Below, one piece after another: positions 48,701 to 60,470 of a DNA stretch of 64,000 bases (positions within the stretch are counted from its first letter, which is position 1; each line of letters begins with the position of its first letter). The stretch is taken from positions 1-64,000 of the forward strand of contig QJNS01000054.1 of assembly GCA_004154925.1 (NCBI GenBank), written 5' to 3'. A program made the translations under genes and the position numbers. The notes beneath the pieces were generated by a model that did no database searches, was not told the origin of the DNA, and saw nothing but the letters and a program-made list of their open reading frames with translations. This DNA is from Monosporascus cannonballus (lineage: Eukaryota > Ascomycota > Sordariomycetes > Xylariales).

Positions 48701-51288
48701 TGATATTTATTCTTTTCTTATATTTTATCTGTTTAAGTAACAAGCTTTCTAACGTATCTTTATCCTTATATTTATCTTCATTTCCATTTAAATGTTAAAT
48801 TTTTAATTTCTTTTTCGGTTTGTCGACGAGTTACAAAACAAACTTTACTCAGCTAATTCTTCTATTAATTAAAATTCTGTTCTAATACATTTAAGATAAT
48901 ATTCAGATTATAACATGATTTCCAAATAAAACGATATCTAAATTAATGATTTAGTATCGTGTTTAAATGAAGATCTTCAGATTATTAATTTCGCATTAAA
49001 TCTTTCTATTATCGTGAGCGAAAATTTGAAATTCAATATATTTAATTATATATAGTTTTAATATATACTTCTATAGTAATTTAAATTTATAAATAATATG
49101 TAGTATAATGTAGTTCCGCTTAAAAGCTTTATAAGTTATTATTATAATATATTAATATATTTCGATTCGTATATCTAGAGCAATAATGTTATTAACCACT
49201 TTTATTATTACATTTGAAGCTTTTTTTAAAACCTTTTCTTCATTCTTTTAAGTTTCGTTATCTTAGAGCTTTCTTTATAGGTAATTCTTTTCTATTAATT
49301 TCTTTTCGTATAATATGCCAAACTATTGTATTTATTCTTTTGCCAGCCTACTTATTTTTTAAATTATATTAGATATTCTATGTTAATTTATAACCTTTTA
49401 TTTTATTCCGTAAATTAATTTTCTATATAACATTCTATCGTTTATTAAACCTTTTATAATTTATTATTTTTCTAATGAAATTCCTAGATAAACTATCGAA
49501 ATTTCTTTTTTAAAGCTAATTTTGATTCAAAATTCAGAATAAATACTAATTGAAAATAAAGATTTGTAATAATCTTTTAGTAATATTTTTTCATTATATA
49601 CTAGATTGACCTTTTTACGGATAAATAATTATAGTAATTATGAAAGAAAAAAAGGCTTTTTAATAGGTATTATTTTCTTTTTGTTTAATTCTTTAAACAT
49701 ATTCGTTTATCGATATCTTTTTATAAGGTAATACTTTAAAATTTCGATATTATTACTTATTTATTTTATTATTTTCAATATAATTCGAAATATCGAATCT
49801 TTTTTTGTAAGGTAATAGACAGCTGTGAGCTGAGATAAGGTGATCTCCGACCAATCATAAAGCAGATTCTAAGAAGTAAATGTATTAGGTTGCTTTCATC
49901 TGGCGTTTCCCATTAGCTGCCAGATGGTGGATTTATATTAGTAAGTGAGTCGATGGCTGATCGATGGCTGGTCGGCTACTAGCCTCATTCTTATAGGGGC
50001 TGTATTCTCACATTTTAATATATATGTATAATACGTTAATAAATAGATTTTTGTTATTCGTTATACGTTAAATATTTTAGTCATTTATAATATACGTAAT
50101 ATTTTTTTATTTTAATTAAGAATTCCGAGATTAGTATTCTTTATTTATTTTTAATATTTTTTTAAATTATTTCTTTAAGGCGTTATATTATTTTTCCACT
50201 ATGTTTTAAACTAATATCTTTATTTTTCGTATTTCGTGTCAAAACTTTTATCGTAATAACTTTTATTTATATTAAGCTCGAATTATATTCATAACTTTGT
50301 TGTAATGCTTTAATTATTTTTAAACTATTTGTTCTATACGTATATATAATTAATTGTTTTAAATCTCCTACATTTCTAACACTTATAGGCCTTATATTCC
50401 ATTTTTCTATAATTAAAATATTTAATCTGATTCCAATTTCGTCAATAGGTAATACTAAGTTCCATAGATTTTAATTTAATATTATATAAAATAAAAGGCG
50501 TATTTTCCTTTTTTTTATTTGATTTGGTATAACTAAATTATAGAGCATGTTATCTTTTGTTTTATCGTTTCTTAATCTAGCAATAATTGATTTTAAGTAT
50601 TTTTGCACTATATCTATTTAAAATATCTAATTATTCGATTTTTATAATTTTATTTCTTGCGTGAATTTTTAATGTTTTATAAAATATATCGATAAAAACG
50701 TTAATTTTGTTATTTTATTATGCGGCCTTAATTATAATGGTTTTAAAAATAATTACGTATTTAAAAGCTGGTCTGTTTTTTAATAACTAAAGAATTTATT
50801 ATATCGAAAACCTTTTTTTATCTAAATAGCCGAAATTATCGCTTAATTTGTTTTCGAAATTGATATATAAGAAAATCTTTTCGTTAGGAAATTTTTCTTT
50901 ATCTGATTCTCTTTTTTTCAAATAATTCTTTATAACGGGTTCGAATTGATTAACTAAGTTTCTCGTTAAGCAAATGTTTACGGTTTAAACCTGATCCGCT
51001 AATTTATTAAAGGGAAAAAATCGAAAATAAACGTATATCTAATTTAAAAAGGTTCAAAAATTTCTTATTCTAATATACGGCTCCTGTTTTTTAACCTTTA
51101 TTTTAACAAGAGGAATTTATATAGATAAAATAACTTTAACCTGGCTAATAAGTCACTAAATTTTTATTTTAAGCTTTCGAATCCGGGCCTAAAATTACTA
51201 AATAAACGTTTTTTAAGTACTAGTTAACACTTTAATATTATTAAATACTATTTAATTTGAATAATACTATTACATAAAGCTTGATAAT
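45735..51288 (-). pseudogene. element D internal region (gag-pol relic)
   Basis: Minus-strand relic with the RT active-site segment FVIYYFDDIF at about 48022-48051 and the following LGYII-like segment near 47,880. The 3' end of D's interior lies beyond element A, at 23513-23991. An unmutated insert lies at about 49,806-50,012. The relic aligns with E internal sequence. Confidence 0.6.
49806..50012. mobile_element. unmutated insert, probably a solo LTR
   Basis: About 190-207 bp of normal base composition lie within AT-rich D. The right end is TATTCTCACA. The left end is either TGTAAGG at 49806 or TGTGAGC at 49824; the latter gives 6-bp inverted ends TGTGAG/CTCACA. An internal TTATATT segment and TG...CA ends suit an LTR. 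The target-site duplication is unclear (TTTTT and TTTTA for the 49806 start). It is not homologous to the other LTR families in the window. Confidence 0.6.
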
Positions 51289-51660
51289 ATAGAATAAATA
51301 AAGAGCTTAATTAATTATTAAGCCTTTATTTTAGAGGTTTATGTTAATTAAAATATTATAAAAGTTTAAATACTAATTATAATAGTTAATTAAGGTTCGT
51401 AATATTAAAAACATTTCAAGTAATAAAATTATATTACAAGTTAATATTATTTAAATTGTAGACGTAACGAATGTAATTATTCTATATAATTTAAATGGTT
51501 TTTATTAGATTTTGACATTATTATAAATTTAATATTATTAGATGTAATTAAATTTATAAGGATTTATTTGGACTTTGTAATCGAAAGAGATCCAAATTAC
51601 GTGACCTTTCTATGTGAGTCCGGCCGCTTTTGCAACCTAGTCTTGGCCTACGTTATAACA
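51289..51660 (-). repeat. 5' LTR of element D
   Basis: This 372-bp minus-orientation copy ends exactly at ...GTTATAACA (51660). The segment GAGTCCGGCCGCTTTTGCAA is nearly unmutated. Confidence 0.75.
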
Positions 51661-54600
51661 AAAATAATCAATATAATAACTTAACGTATTATAAAAAATA
51701 TAAATCGGACGTAATAAATTCGAAAAAGATTAAAAGAAAGAATTTCTTATAAAAATGTTATAAGATAACGAAATTCCAAATTTTTCAAACAAATTCCTAA
51801 AAAGAATTTTAAATATAACAATAAAAATGGTTAATAACTTTATTATTTTAAATAGACGAATTAAAAGATAATAATATAGTGTAATAATAAATTACATATT
51901 TCTAAACAAATATAATATTGTATAGAATATTATTGATAAGTTTATTGTATTTTTAAAGATATAAATTAAAATGTTATATAATTATGAATAATGAAAATTA
52001 GAATTTCGTTTACGATAAAGAAAATATTTAATATAAAATTAATTATTTCGAAAATTTATTTAAAAATGATGTTAAGAAATAATTTCAACATAATTCGATT
52101 TAGGAATTGCGATATAATTTTAGAATTATGATAAGTATATTAAAATAGAAATTTATTTAATAGAAAAATTGATTAACAAAATTTTGTTTCAAATTTTATT
52201 AATAAATAAAAGTTCAAAAAAAAGGAATTGTAAAATTCGATAACAAATAGCGACGAATAGAAATATAAAGATAAGATAATTGTTTTAGTATTTTAAAAAG
52301 AAAAATATAAAAAATATTAAAAAAGAAGAATTTATTATTATAATTAGTAAAGTGAAATTTAAGGTATTAAATAATTATTTTTAGTGCAGCTTTAAAAGTT
52401 TAAAACTTAATTGGAGTATTTTCATACTGTTGAAAATATTAATAGTTTTTGAAAAAAGAATTAAATATAAAAATATCGAAAATAGCTAAGAGAAGAATGA
52501 AATAATTTTAAGAAAAAAGTTTATTTATAAAGTTTTACCTGATTTATAACTTTAACAAAAACGGATTGTTGATAAAAATAAATGTAGTTTTTGAAATTAT
52601 TCGTAAAGTACGTGATTTCTTTATACTTAAGAAAAATAAGAAACTAGAATTTATTACTAATTATTAATAATCGAATAATATTACTGTTAAAAATTAAATA
52701 TGGTTCGCTCAAATTATTTAAATAAAAAAATGATTTTGTGAAATCAAATACTTCATAATATTCCATTTTAAAAATGAATATAATCTTATTAAAATTTAAA
52801 AAGAATACAAATAAAAATAGTTTTTAAAACAAAATATAAAATATTTAAGTATTTAGTCACTTTAATAAGATTTACGAAGGTATTCTTAATATTTTAACGA
52901 ATAATGAATGATACATTGCGACAATATTTTAATATTTCTATTATATATTATCTTAATAAGTTTCGTTTTCCAAACTAAATTATATATATATAAAATACGT
53001 TTGGAAAACGCTCTATATTATAGAAAACGTTAAATTAAAAGTTAATAAAAATAGTTAATTTATAGTTCGAAATCGCTATATCTAGAAATATATAACTATT
53101 GGAGAATATATTAAAATATATTTTTAGAGAACAAATATGGTTATAATATTATAAACGTTAAGAATAATTAAACAGAATATAACTATTATTTGAATTTGGT
53201 AGTTATTATAAGCAATATATTATATGTTTTGATAACAATATTACATTTCTAATTAAATTTATTTTAATGTTTTAAATATATGCTGTAAATAAAAGAAATA
53301 TTCTTAATAATTAAATATACCATAATTAAAAAATTTATATTAATTATATACGATTTAATACGCGGTATTAAGTTAAAAAGCGACGTTTTATATTACATAT
53401 TATATGCGATAAGGAAATAATTCGATTATTAACGCCTATTATACATTATCGTATTTTGTACATATAAATTCAAAAATGCTGAATTTAATTATATTATACT
53501 AAATAATGAATTTATGATTATTATTATACTCTTTGAAGAATTGAAATATTTTCTTAATAGATATTTTTATTAAATTAAAATTTATACAAATTACTAAATA
53601 TTTATATATTTTATGATAACTAAAGAATTTACGAGATAATAATGAGGATATAAAAAGAAAGAGCGAATTTCGATTTCGTTATTATTTATAAAGAAAGCTT
53701 AAATAACATTAAATTCGACATTTTAAAAAACCGATGAAATTTCGAAAAGAACTGGATTTAATTATATAATTAATGATATTACGTTAAAAGAATATTTATA
53801 TTTACGTCGAATTATAAAAATATAAGTTATATTATATAACATATATTAAAACTTAAATGGTATATTAGTAAAGGACATAAAAGATAAATTTAAATGTATT
53901 ACAAGATTTAAAAAGGTATTAGATAAACGTAATATATAATATATATATATTAATTATATATATATTGAAATTTTAACAAACTGCTAAAATATTTTTCACG
54001 TATTTATTTCTTTAATATCATAATTATAATTTAAGAGATATAATAATAATATAACTTTAATCATAAGGCCATGTTATAATTATATAATTTTACAAAAGAT
54101 TATAATTATTATTCATTTTAAAAGAATGAAAAATTAGAATGATTATAGATTCTATTATTAAGTCACTTTTATTTGAAAGGCTCAGCCATAGAAATATATT
54201 ATAATAATGCTTTAGTGATATTTAATAACTCTATGCGGCCTTTTTTATTTTTTGCTTTAATAAACAATTACCAATATGAAATAATTAATATATATTCTTT
54301 TCAAATCTATTTCTAAAATGTACGAATTATTATAAAAATCTATTTCGGATTAAAGATTATGTTTATTTTAGAATCTCAATAAAATTATATAAGATAAATC
54401 GATATAACTTATAAATTACTTAACCCGTTTAAATTTAAATAAATAGATAAACAAAGCCGCTAAAAGATATTAAAACTATATTTAAAATATTATGTTCATG
54501 TTATATAAAATAATTCAATTAAAATATTACTTGTTACTTAATAATTATATAAGATTAATTATTATAACAACAATAAAACCGGTTTAAGGAACGTATATTT

Positions 54601-55768
54601 TCATTCTATATTTAATATTTATAAAAAGGCCCATTACAAATTTATTAATATGAAAATATGATTTACGTTATATTAACTTCCGTAATTAAATCAATAAATT
54701 AAGATAAAGTTAAAATCAGTATATAACGAAATAACCAAATATCATAGTTAAAAAGGGTTAAAAATCTAATTTTCGAAAAACAGAAAATAATTTACTTCAG
54801 TATTAAAAATATTATAACAAAAAGTTTAATACTAAATTCGATTTTAAATAAATTAATTCGAATAGAATTGTTTAGAACGTTGTATTAAATAATTATTAAT
54901 TAAAGTTTTATTTTATTTATTACTTTTTCTTATTTAAATTAATAAAAGATATTCATAAGGTTTATACAAAATAAAATAACATAAATTAAAAAGAAACATT
55001 TTATAAAATAGAAAAAATCATTTATATGCGAGAAGAAAACGGATCTATTTAATAGCTAATTAGATAGGAAGATTATGTAAATTCCGAAAATATTTAAAAG
55101 TTTATGAAAAATCCTATAAATGTTAAAGTTTGTTAAAAACCTTTATTAAAAGTTTTAAGATCGTCGAAAATAGGTTCTTAATTAAGGTTATCCAGAATAG
55201 ATTAATTAAAAAGTTAATAAATAACGTAACTATAATAATTTCGACCTTTAATCGTTTTTATTTGTTTAATTCGCTTATTAATTAAGGCCTACATTTAATG
55301 ATTTTAACTTTTTTTAGTAAAAACACTTCTAACGCCTTAAACGAAATAGACGACCGATAATCTCGTTAATATTACGTTATTTATACGCTAGGTCTTTTTT
55401 ATTTCCTATTAAAACGTTAAAAGAAATTTCGATAAAGGTTTTCTTTTAATTTAAACAATTTTTGCTTTTTTAATACAATATAAAAAGTCGACAGCTATAC
55501 CGATATTATGATAACGACGGCGGGTTTTAATATATTCGTTATAATCACGGATTTTTTAATTATTTGATTTTTAATATTATTTTCGAAATACACTATATAC
55601 GGCTTTATTTTACGTTTAAATTTAATAATACAAGTAATTAATGAATTTCTGTATTTTTTAATTTAAGCAAATATAAGATTTGCGATTAGCAATACGATTT
55701 AGTATAATAAAATAAAGCTTATTAAAAAAGATTATAAAACTAAAGATTCTCAAAAATTCATATTACGA
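51661..55768 (+). pseudogene. element E, pol-side internal region
   Basis: It continues E after the D insertion. An RT relic at about 52,935-52,960 reads IIYYLNK where D reads VIYYFDD, so the catalytic aspartates are lost. No open frame survives. Confidence 0.6.
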
Positions 55769-56132
55769 CGCAAATTAAAACTTGTCGTAAAAAACGGTAG
55801 AATTTATATAAATAAGGTTACATAATTTAGATTTCTTTTGACGTAAAGATTTAAATAAATCTCTACAAAATTAATCGCATTAAATGAAATGAATATTATA
55901 ATAATTTTAAAATATAATAAAAAACGATTCTGCTTAGATAAGATGTATATGTTCGTTATTTTTATTATTTAAATACGAATTAATTTGCAATAATAATTCT
56001 TTATCAAAATGTTTTTAATATTGCGAAACGTAATCAGTTACTACATTTACTGTGCAAAACTCTACGATATTTCTACTAATATAAATCTGTACGACTAAGG
56101 TTTAATAATTCGTTAAACCCCTAGCCGTCACA
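55769..56132 (+). repeat. 3' LTR of element E
   Basis: It aligns with 21143-21513 from TATTACGACGC to CTAGCCGTCACA. It is heavily mutated in its first 100 bp, where the 5' copy is nearly intact. Confidence 0.75.
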
Positions 56133-56260
56133 TATATACAGATAAAAACAGTAGTAGCTAAGAGATAAGAATATCGAAATAGCCGAAGTAATTTCTATTA
56201 ACCAATTAGTTAATTAAGTCATAGCGTTGTTAGATTAATATATCTCTCTAGCTATTAAGA
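56133..56260 (+). repeat. right half of the second 229-bp LTR copy (RIP-mutated)
   Basis: The sequence after the E 3' LTR (ACAGATAAAAACAGTAGTAG, then GCTAAGAGATAAGAATATCG) follows the second half of the antiporter insert (ACATGGAAAATCAACTGTAG, then GCTATGAGGGATAACTGTCG). It therefore continues the copy broken at 21,142. The exact right end is uncertain. Confidence 0.6.
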
Positions 56261-56303
56261 ACTAATAACTAAAGCCTTTATAATAGTAAATAATTGCTTA
56301 AAA

Positions 56304-56396
56304 GGAATGTAGCGCAGTAGTTAACTTTAAAACAAGAATATAAAATACAAAAATACTGGACCTTTAATATAGAGAGTTTTCGATTTCGAAATTCTA
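56304..56396 (+). pseudogene. tRNA-like relic
   Basis: An intact A-box-like segment (TAGCGCAGTAGTTAA at 56310-56324) is followed about 55 nt later by a B-box-like TTTTCGATTTC. The outer ends can pair imperfectly. The extra length could be an intron or a long variable arm. It is probably a RIP-damaged tRNA gene or tRNA-derived element; the anticodon cannot be assigned. Confidence 0.35.
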
Positions 56397-56400
56397 GAAA

Positions 56401-56471
56401 GCTTTTAATAAGATTCGAAGCTATATCTTTAGGTACTAAAACCTGATGTTATACCGCTAAATTACAAAAGT
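56401..56471 (-). pseudogene. tRNA-like relic, convergent with the previous one
   Basis: On the minus strand a 7-bp acceptor-like pairing (ACTTTTG with TAAAAGC, needing one G-to-A change) encloses TTTAGCGGTATAACA (D-arm-like), CAGG...CCTA (anticodon-arm-like, loop one base too long) and a TTCGAATC T-loop. The length of 71 nt suits a tRNA. The identity is uncertain. Confidence 0.35.
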
Positions 56472-58205
56472 TTTATTGGAAAGTTTTCTTATTAACTTTG
56501 CCTTTAAGATCGTTTAGAGATAAAGGTATAAAAATGATAAAAAAAGAACGATAGCAAGAAAACGAAGGTAATAGTTTTCCATTATCAGGTAACGCTAAGA
56601 ATATATTAATATTTTTCAAATCTTTTTTAACTTTAAAACACGGTTCTAAAAATTTAAAAATTTAAAGAACTTTTGATATTATTAATGCTTTAAGAGCCTA
56701 ATTAAGTTATCTATTATTATCGCGTTAATAGGCGTTTATTCGATTTTGATATTTTTTACCGGGTGGATTTTGTAAAGTTAGCAATTATAGATATTAACGT
56801 ATTTTAGTTTTGTAATTATAGGTATAGTTTTTTTAGTTATTACCTATTTTGTTTGCTTATTATTTATTTGAATAGTTAAGCTTTTATTTAACTTTTGTAT
56901 AAAAAGATGTTTTATCGATTTATAATAAACTTCTTAATTTAATTTCCTTATTCGTAATAATGATTTTTTTGGCTTATTAACCCTTTATATAATAAGATTA
57001 CCGAAAAGTAACAATATAAATATTTAAAAGTCTTTTCACTTATGAATAGTTGTTAGTATTATTTGCATATAAAATTATCAGACGTTAGGATTTTTATTTT
57101 TCCGAATTTTAAAGTTACGAAATACGTGGAATAGATATAAAAAATAATTTCGTTAACAACATTAAAGTAGGTAAGGCTAGACTTTTTACAATATCGTAAT
57201 AAATAAAAAAGTAGTTTTTCTTAGGTCTGGACGAATAGCGATAATTTCGTATAATAAATTTCTACCATTTTCGAAATATAACTTTTTTTATCGTTATCGA
57301 TATTTCGTCTTAATATTTCTTAAGACTTTTTATATCAAGATTTTAAAGTTTGGTTTTTAAAGTTTAAATAATTTAAAACATATATATAACGTTTCTTAGT
57401 GACTTTTTTATAAAAACAATAATTTTTAAATTGTGCGATTTCGTAATGTATATATTTTAATAAATTATTTTAATTTTTTAAATTTTTTATATAAAAATAT
57501 TGTATTAATTTCGTAAGAAATATTTTAATACGTATTATATCGTAAGTTCTGTATATTATAGTTATATCTATAATATTAAAAAATAATGTTAGTTAATTAT
57601 TAGGAATAACGTATTAATTATCCGCCACGTATTTTAGTTTTAGTTTTTTTTTGTTTTATTATCAACTTTCGTTATTATTAAAATATTAATTATCTCATAT
57701 CGTATAATACTTTTCGTTATCTTAAATAAAATCTCGAACGTATAATTTGTTATAACAAAGTACGTATATTAATTTATGAAAATTATTATAGAAAAACGTA
57801 TTAATAACGTTAAATTAACAAAGTTTAAGGTTAAAAAGGGATCTAATAATGAGAAATATACGGGAAAAAATTCAATTAATATAAATATATAAATTTTGAC
57901 GTCCTTACTGAATTAAGAGTTATTATAGATAATAAATTTAATTTTAAAGCTTTATAATATTCTGTATTTATTAAATTTATATATAAATATTTATATAAAC
58001 GAAAAAACAAAGTTAGAATTTACGTTTTAAATTGTTTTTTATAATATGGTAACGATAATTAATTATTTCTTTGATGTATTTGGTCTTATTTTTTACCGTA
58101 TTTAGTTTTTAGTTTTTAACGTATTTATGTTTTATAGTTTTTTTTACCATTTTTAAGAGTAACCGAAAACTTAGTAAAAAATAAGTAATTATATTTGATT
58201 ACGGT
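56472..58205. other. AT-rich DNA without recognised features
   Basis: RIP-like composition continues. I could not assign this stretch to an element or find LTR ends in it. The segment 56,510-56,600 is slightly less AT-rich. Confidence 0.4.
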
Positions 58206-58599
58206 TGTGACGGCTATGCGGTTTAATTAACTATTAAACGAAAGTCGTACGAGTTTAAATTAGCAGAAGTATCGTAAGAGTTTCAACTATAGATATAATA
58301 ATTGATTACGTTTCGTAATATTAAGGATATTTTAGATAACGAATTATTATATTGTAAATTGCTATTATTGAAATTATTGAATTGATGAATCTATATATAG
58401 TTCTTTTAGTTTAAAGTACTTAAAATGCTTAACTTTTCAAACTCTTTAAACTTTCTGATCTTTTAGTACAGTTTAAGAGACTTAAAATACCAAGACCTTT
58501 AAAAGTATGAGCTTATTACGTAAATAGCTTCTATGTCGAGCCTAGTTCTTTTCTCATCTCGACCGTCTCTAAGCCCGCTAAGCTAATTAGATTATAACA
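58206..58599 (-). repeat. LTR related to the D/E family
   Basis: It starts TGTGACGGCTATGCGGTTTA and follows the D 3' LTR for about 165 bp (TTAAACGAAAGTCGTACGAG against TTAAACCTTAGTCATACGAG). It then diverges and ends ATTATAACA at 58599. No partner LTR was found, so it may be solo, or a divergent subfamily member. Confidence 0.5.
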
Positions 58600-60470
58600 A
58601 TGGTCGAAAATATAGCGCTAAAAATAATTATATAGGTATTAAGTTTTTCGAATTTTAATTTATAATTAATGTTAATTGAAAATATTTTTTTTCGCTTTTC
58701 GTTCTAGAATGCATAATAACTGTTTAATTTAGGAAATTTAATTTCGTATAATATTATTATGGCTAAAAAAACATAATTGTAAAAGGCTTTACCTAAGCGG
58801 TCTGTAATCAGTTGCTAATAAAAGTATATTTTTTAATTTAAAAAAAAAGAAAGAGAAGATGAAAATATAGTTATGTATGTTCGCATATAAGGCGTTACGC
58901 TAGTGCTACTTGATACCGGCGTTTAATCGGTGCTCCATAATAAGGCTCCATATAGCCTTATTATATTACCGCTTATTTTTTTAAAAGGGGTTAATTTATC
59001 ATAAAATTAATAATTACGTTAGTTTTTAGCTTTTAATTAATCCGAAATTCAGAAACTTGTTAAAATGCGAATTAAGCTTAATTTAAGTAATTAATTATGG
59101 GTTAATTATACGTTAAATGAGCTTATATATAAAAACGTGTTTACGTTTTTACTTATTTTAATCTTTTCTTTTTATAATAATAATTTAATTCGGTAACTTA
59201 ATTTTTATTAATACTTATAATAACATTTTTATTCGTTATTCCGTAATAATTTAAAAATTAATTAATATATTATAACGTTGCGAAAATATCCTGTAAAAAG
59301 AACGTTTTTACGTTTTCGAGTTTTTTTGGTAAATCGGAATCCGTTAAAGTTTTTCGTACGTTGCGTATTTGCATTGCCCTGGATAAATATCTTACCCGTA
59401 CTTACGATATACCTTATTTTACTTATATAATTTGATTTACCGAAAACCCGAACGTATTTTATCTGAATTAACGAAGTATATAATTTGTTTATTTATTATT
59501 TATTTGTTATTCCTAAAATATTTAGTCTTATAGTCAAAAACGCGGTCCGTTATTAGCCTTATATTTATTATAATTATAAATATCCCAAAATAAATGTCTC
59601 TTATATTTTTGCTAATATATTTTTTAATATAATTCTCGCGTAATTTACGAATATTCCCGAATGTCGTTAAATAATTCATACGTTTTGCGAAATTGCTTTT
59701 AATTATAATTATCGAAACTTTAATAAATTTGCTTTTTTGACGTATTTTTTATATTACTTTTTTACTGTTAACTTTAATTTAACCATTATCCATATTTAGG
59801 CAAAGGTAGGTATCGAAATTTTACGTTCGCATTCTAAGTTTTTATACCTTATTCGTTTCGAGGTAAATTTATGCCCTTAATTTCTGGCTGATATGTTACT
59901 TATACGTAAATTAAACTGCCGGTTTTACTAATTTTTCCGTTTTGCGCAATAAAGAACGTATTAAGTATAAAAATAATAAATCTTATTATGTAAGCTTTTT
60001 TATAATATTTTTGTTTTTTTATATTACTTATTCATTTACGTTATAGGTTAAATAAAAACCATTAATAATTATATTATTAATATTTTCGAAAACTTCGTAA
60101 TCGTAATTTAAATAATTAAAAAAAAGGTTCCGGTTATATCGATATCTAATATAAATAAAGCCGAATAATTACGTGCTTTAAATACGTAATCCCCGCGTAA
60201 TATTAACGTTATAAATTCGTAAAGCAAATTGTTAAATTTATAGATTTTTAAAAATAATTAAATAATTTCGTAACCGACGTATTATTCTTATAATTTTGAA
60301 TTCCTTTTTAATATATTTTTATTCCTAAATCACGGAAACGTTATTTTAATATTTATTTGCAAATTATTTAAAGTTATTTTTAAACGGTTTCTTTAAATTT
60401 TCTATATCACTTATGCGCCGTCCGGCTAATACTTTTAAGCTGGACTTTTATTTATCCGCTTTCGGGTAAT
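58600..60470. other. AT-rich DNA, probably the 3' part of element F
   Basis: It lies downstream (in minus sense) of the F chromodomain relic. The segment 58,870-58,965 is less mutated. The 3' LTR of F could lie here, but I could not delimit it. Confidence 0.3.

Larger units (their letters stand above)
23141..51660 (-). mobile_element. LTR retrotransposon D (Ty3/Gypsy type), interrupted by A
   Basis: LTRs at 23141-23512 (3' LTR) and 51289-51660 (5' LTR) are both in minus orientation and belong to the same family as E. Their outer ends read TATAACGACT (from TGTGACG) and ...TTATAACA. The interior holds element A (23992-45734); without it D is about 6.77 kb, or about 6.57 kb without the short insert at 49.8 kb. 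The minus-strand pol relic includes FVIYYFDDIF at about 48022-48051 and, further on, a segment resembling YLGYII...IEMD, as expected for Ty3/Gypsy. No clean target-site duplication is visible. Confidence 0.75.
21143..56132 (+). mobile_element. LTR retrotransposon E (Ty3/Gypsy type), interrupted by D
   Basis: The 5' LTR is at 21143-about 21513 and the 3' LTR at about 55769-56132, both in plus orientation. LTR ends read TGTTACGACCC and CCGTCACA. The 28.5-kb element D and its nest (23141-51660) sit inside. Without them E is about 6.47 kb. The internal halves (21514-23140, 51661-55768) align with D on both sides of the insertion; for example, the words around 51,760-51,790 match D near 49,264. 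A reverse-transcriptase active-site relic is at about 52,935-52,960. Coding frames are destroyed by stops, in a RIP-like pattern. The flanking 5-mers (TAAAT and TATAT) match at four of five positions. Confidence 0.75.
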
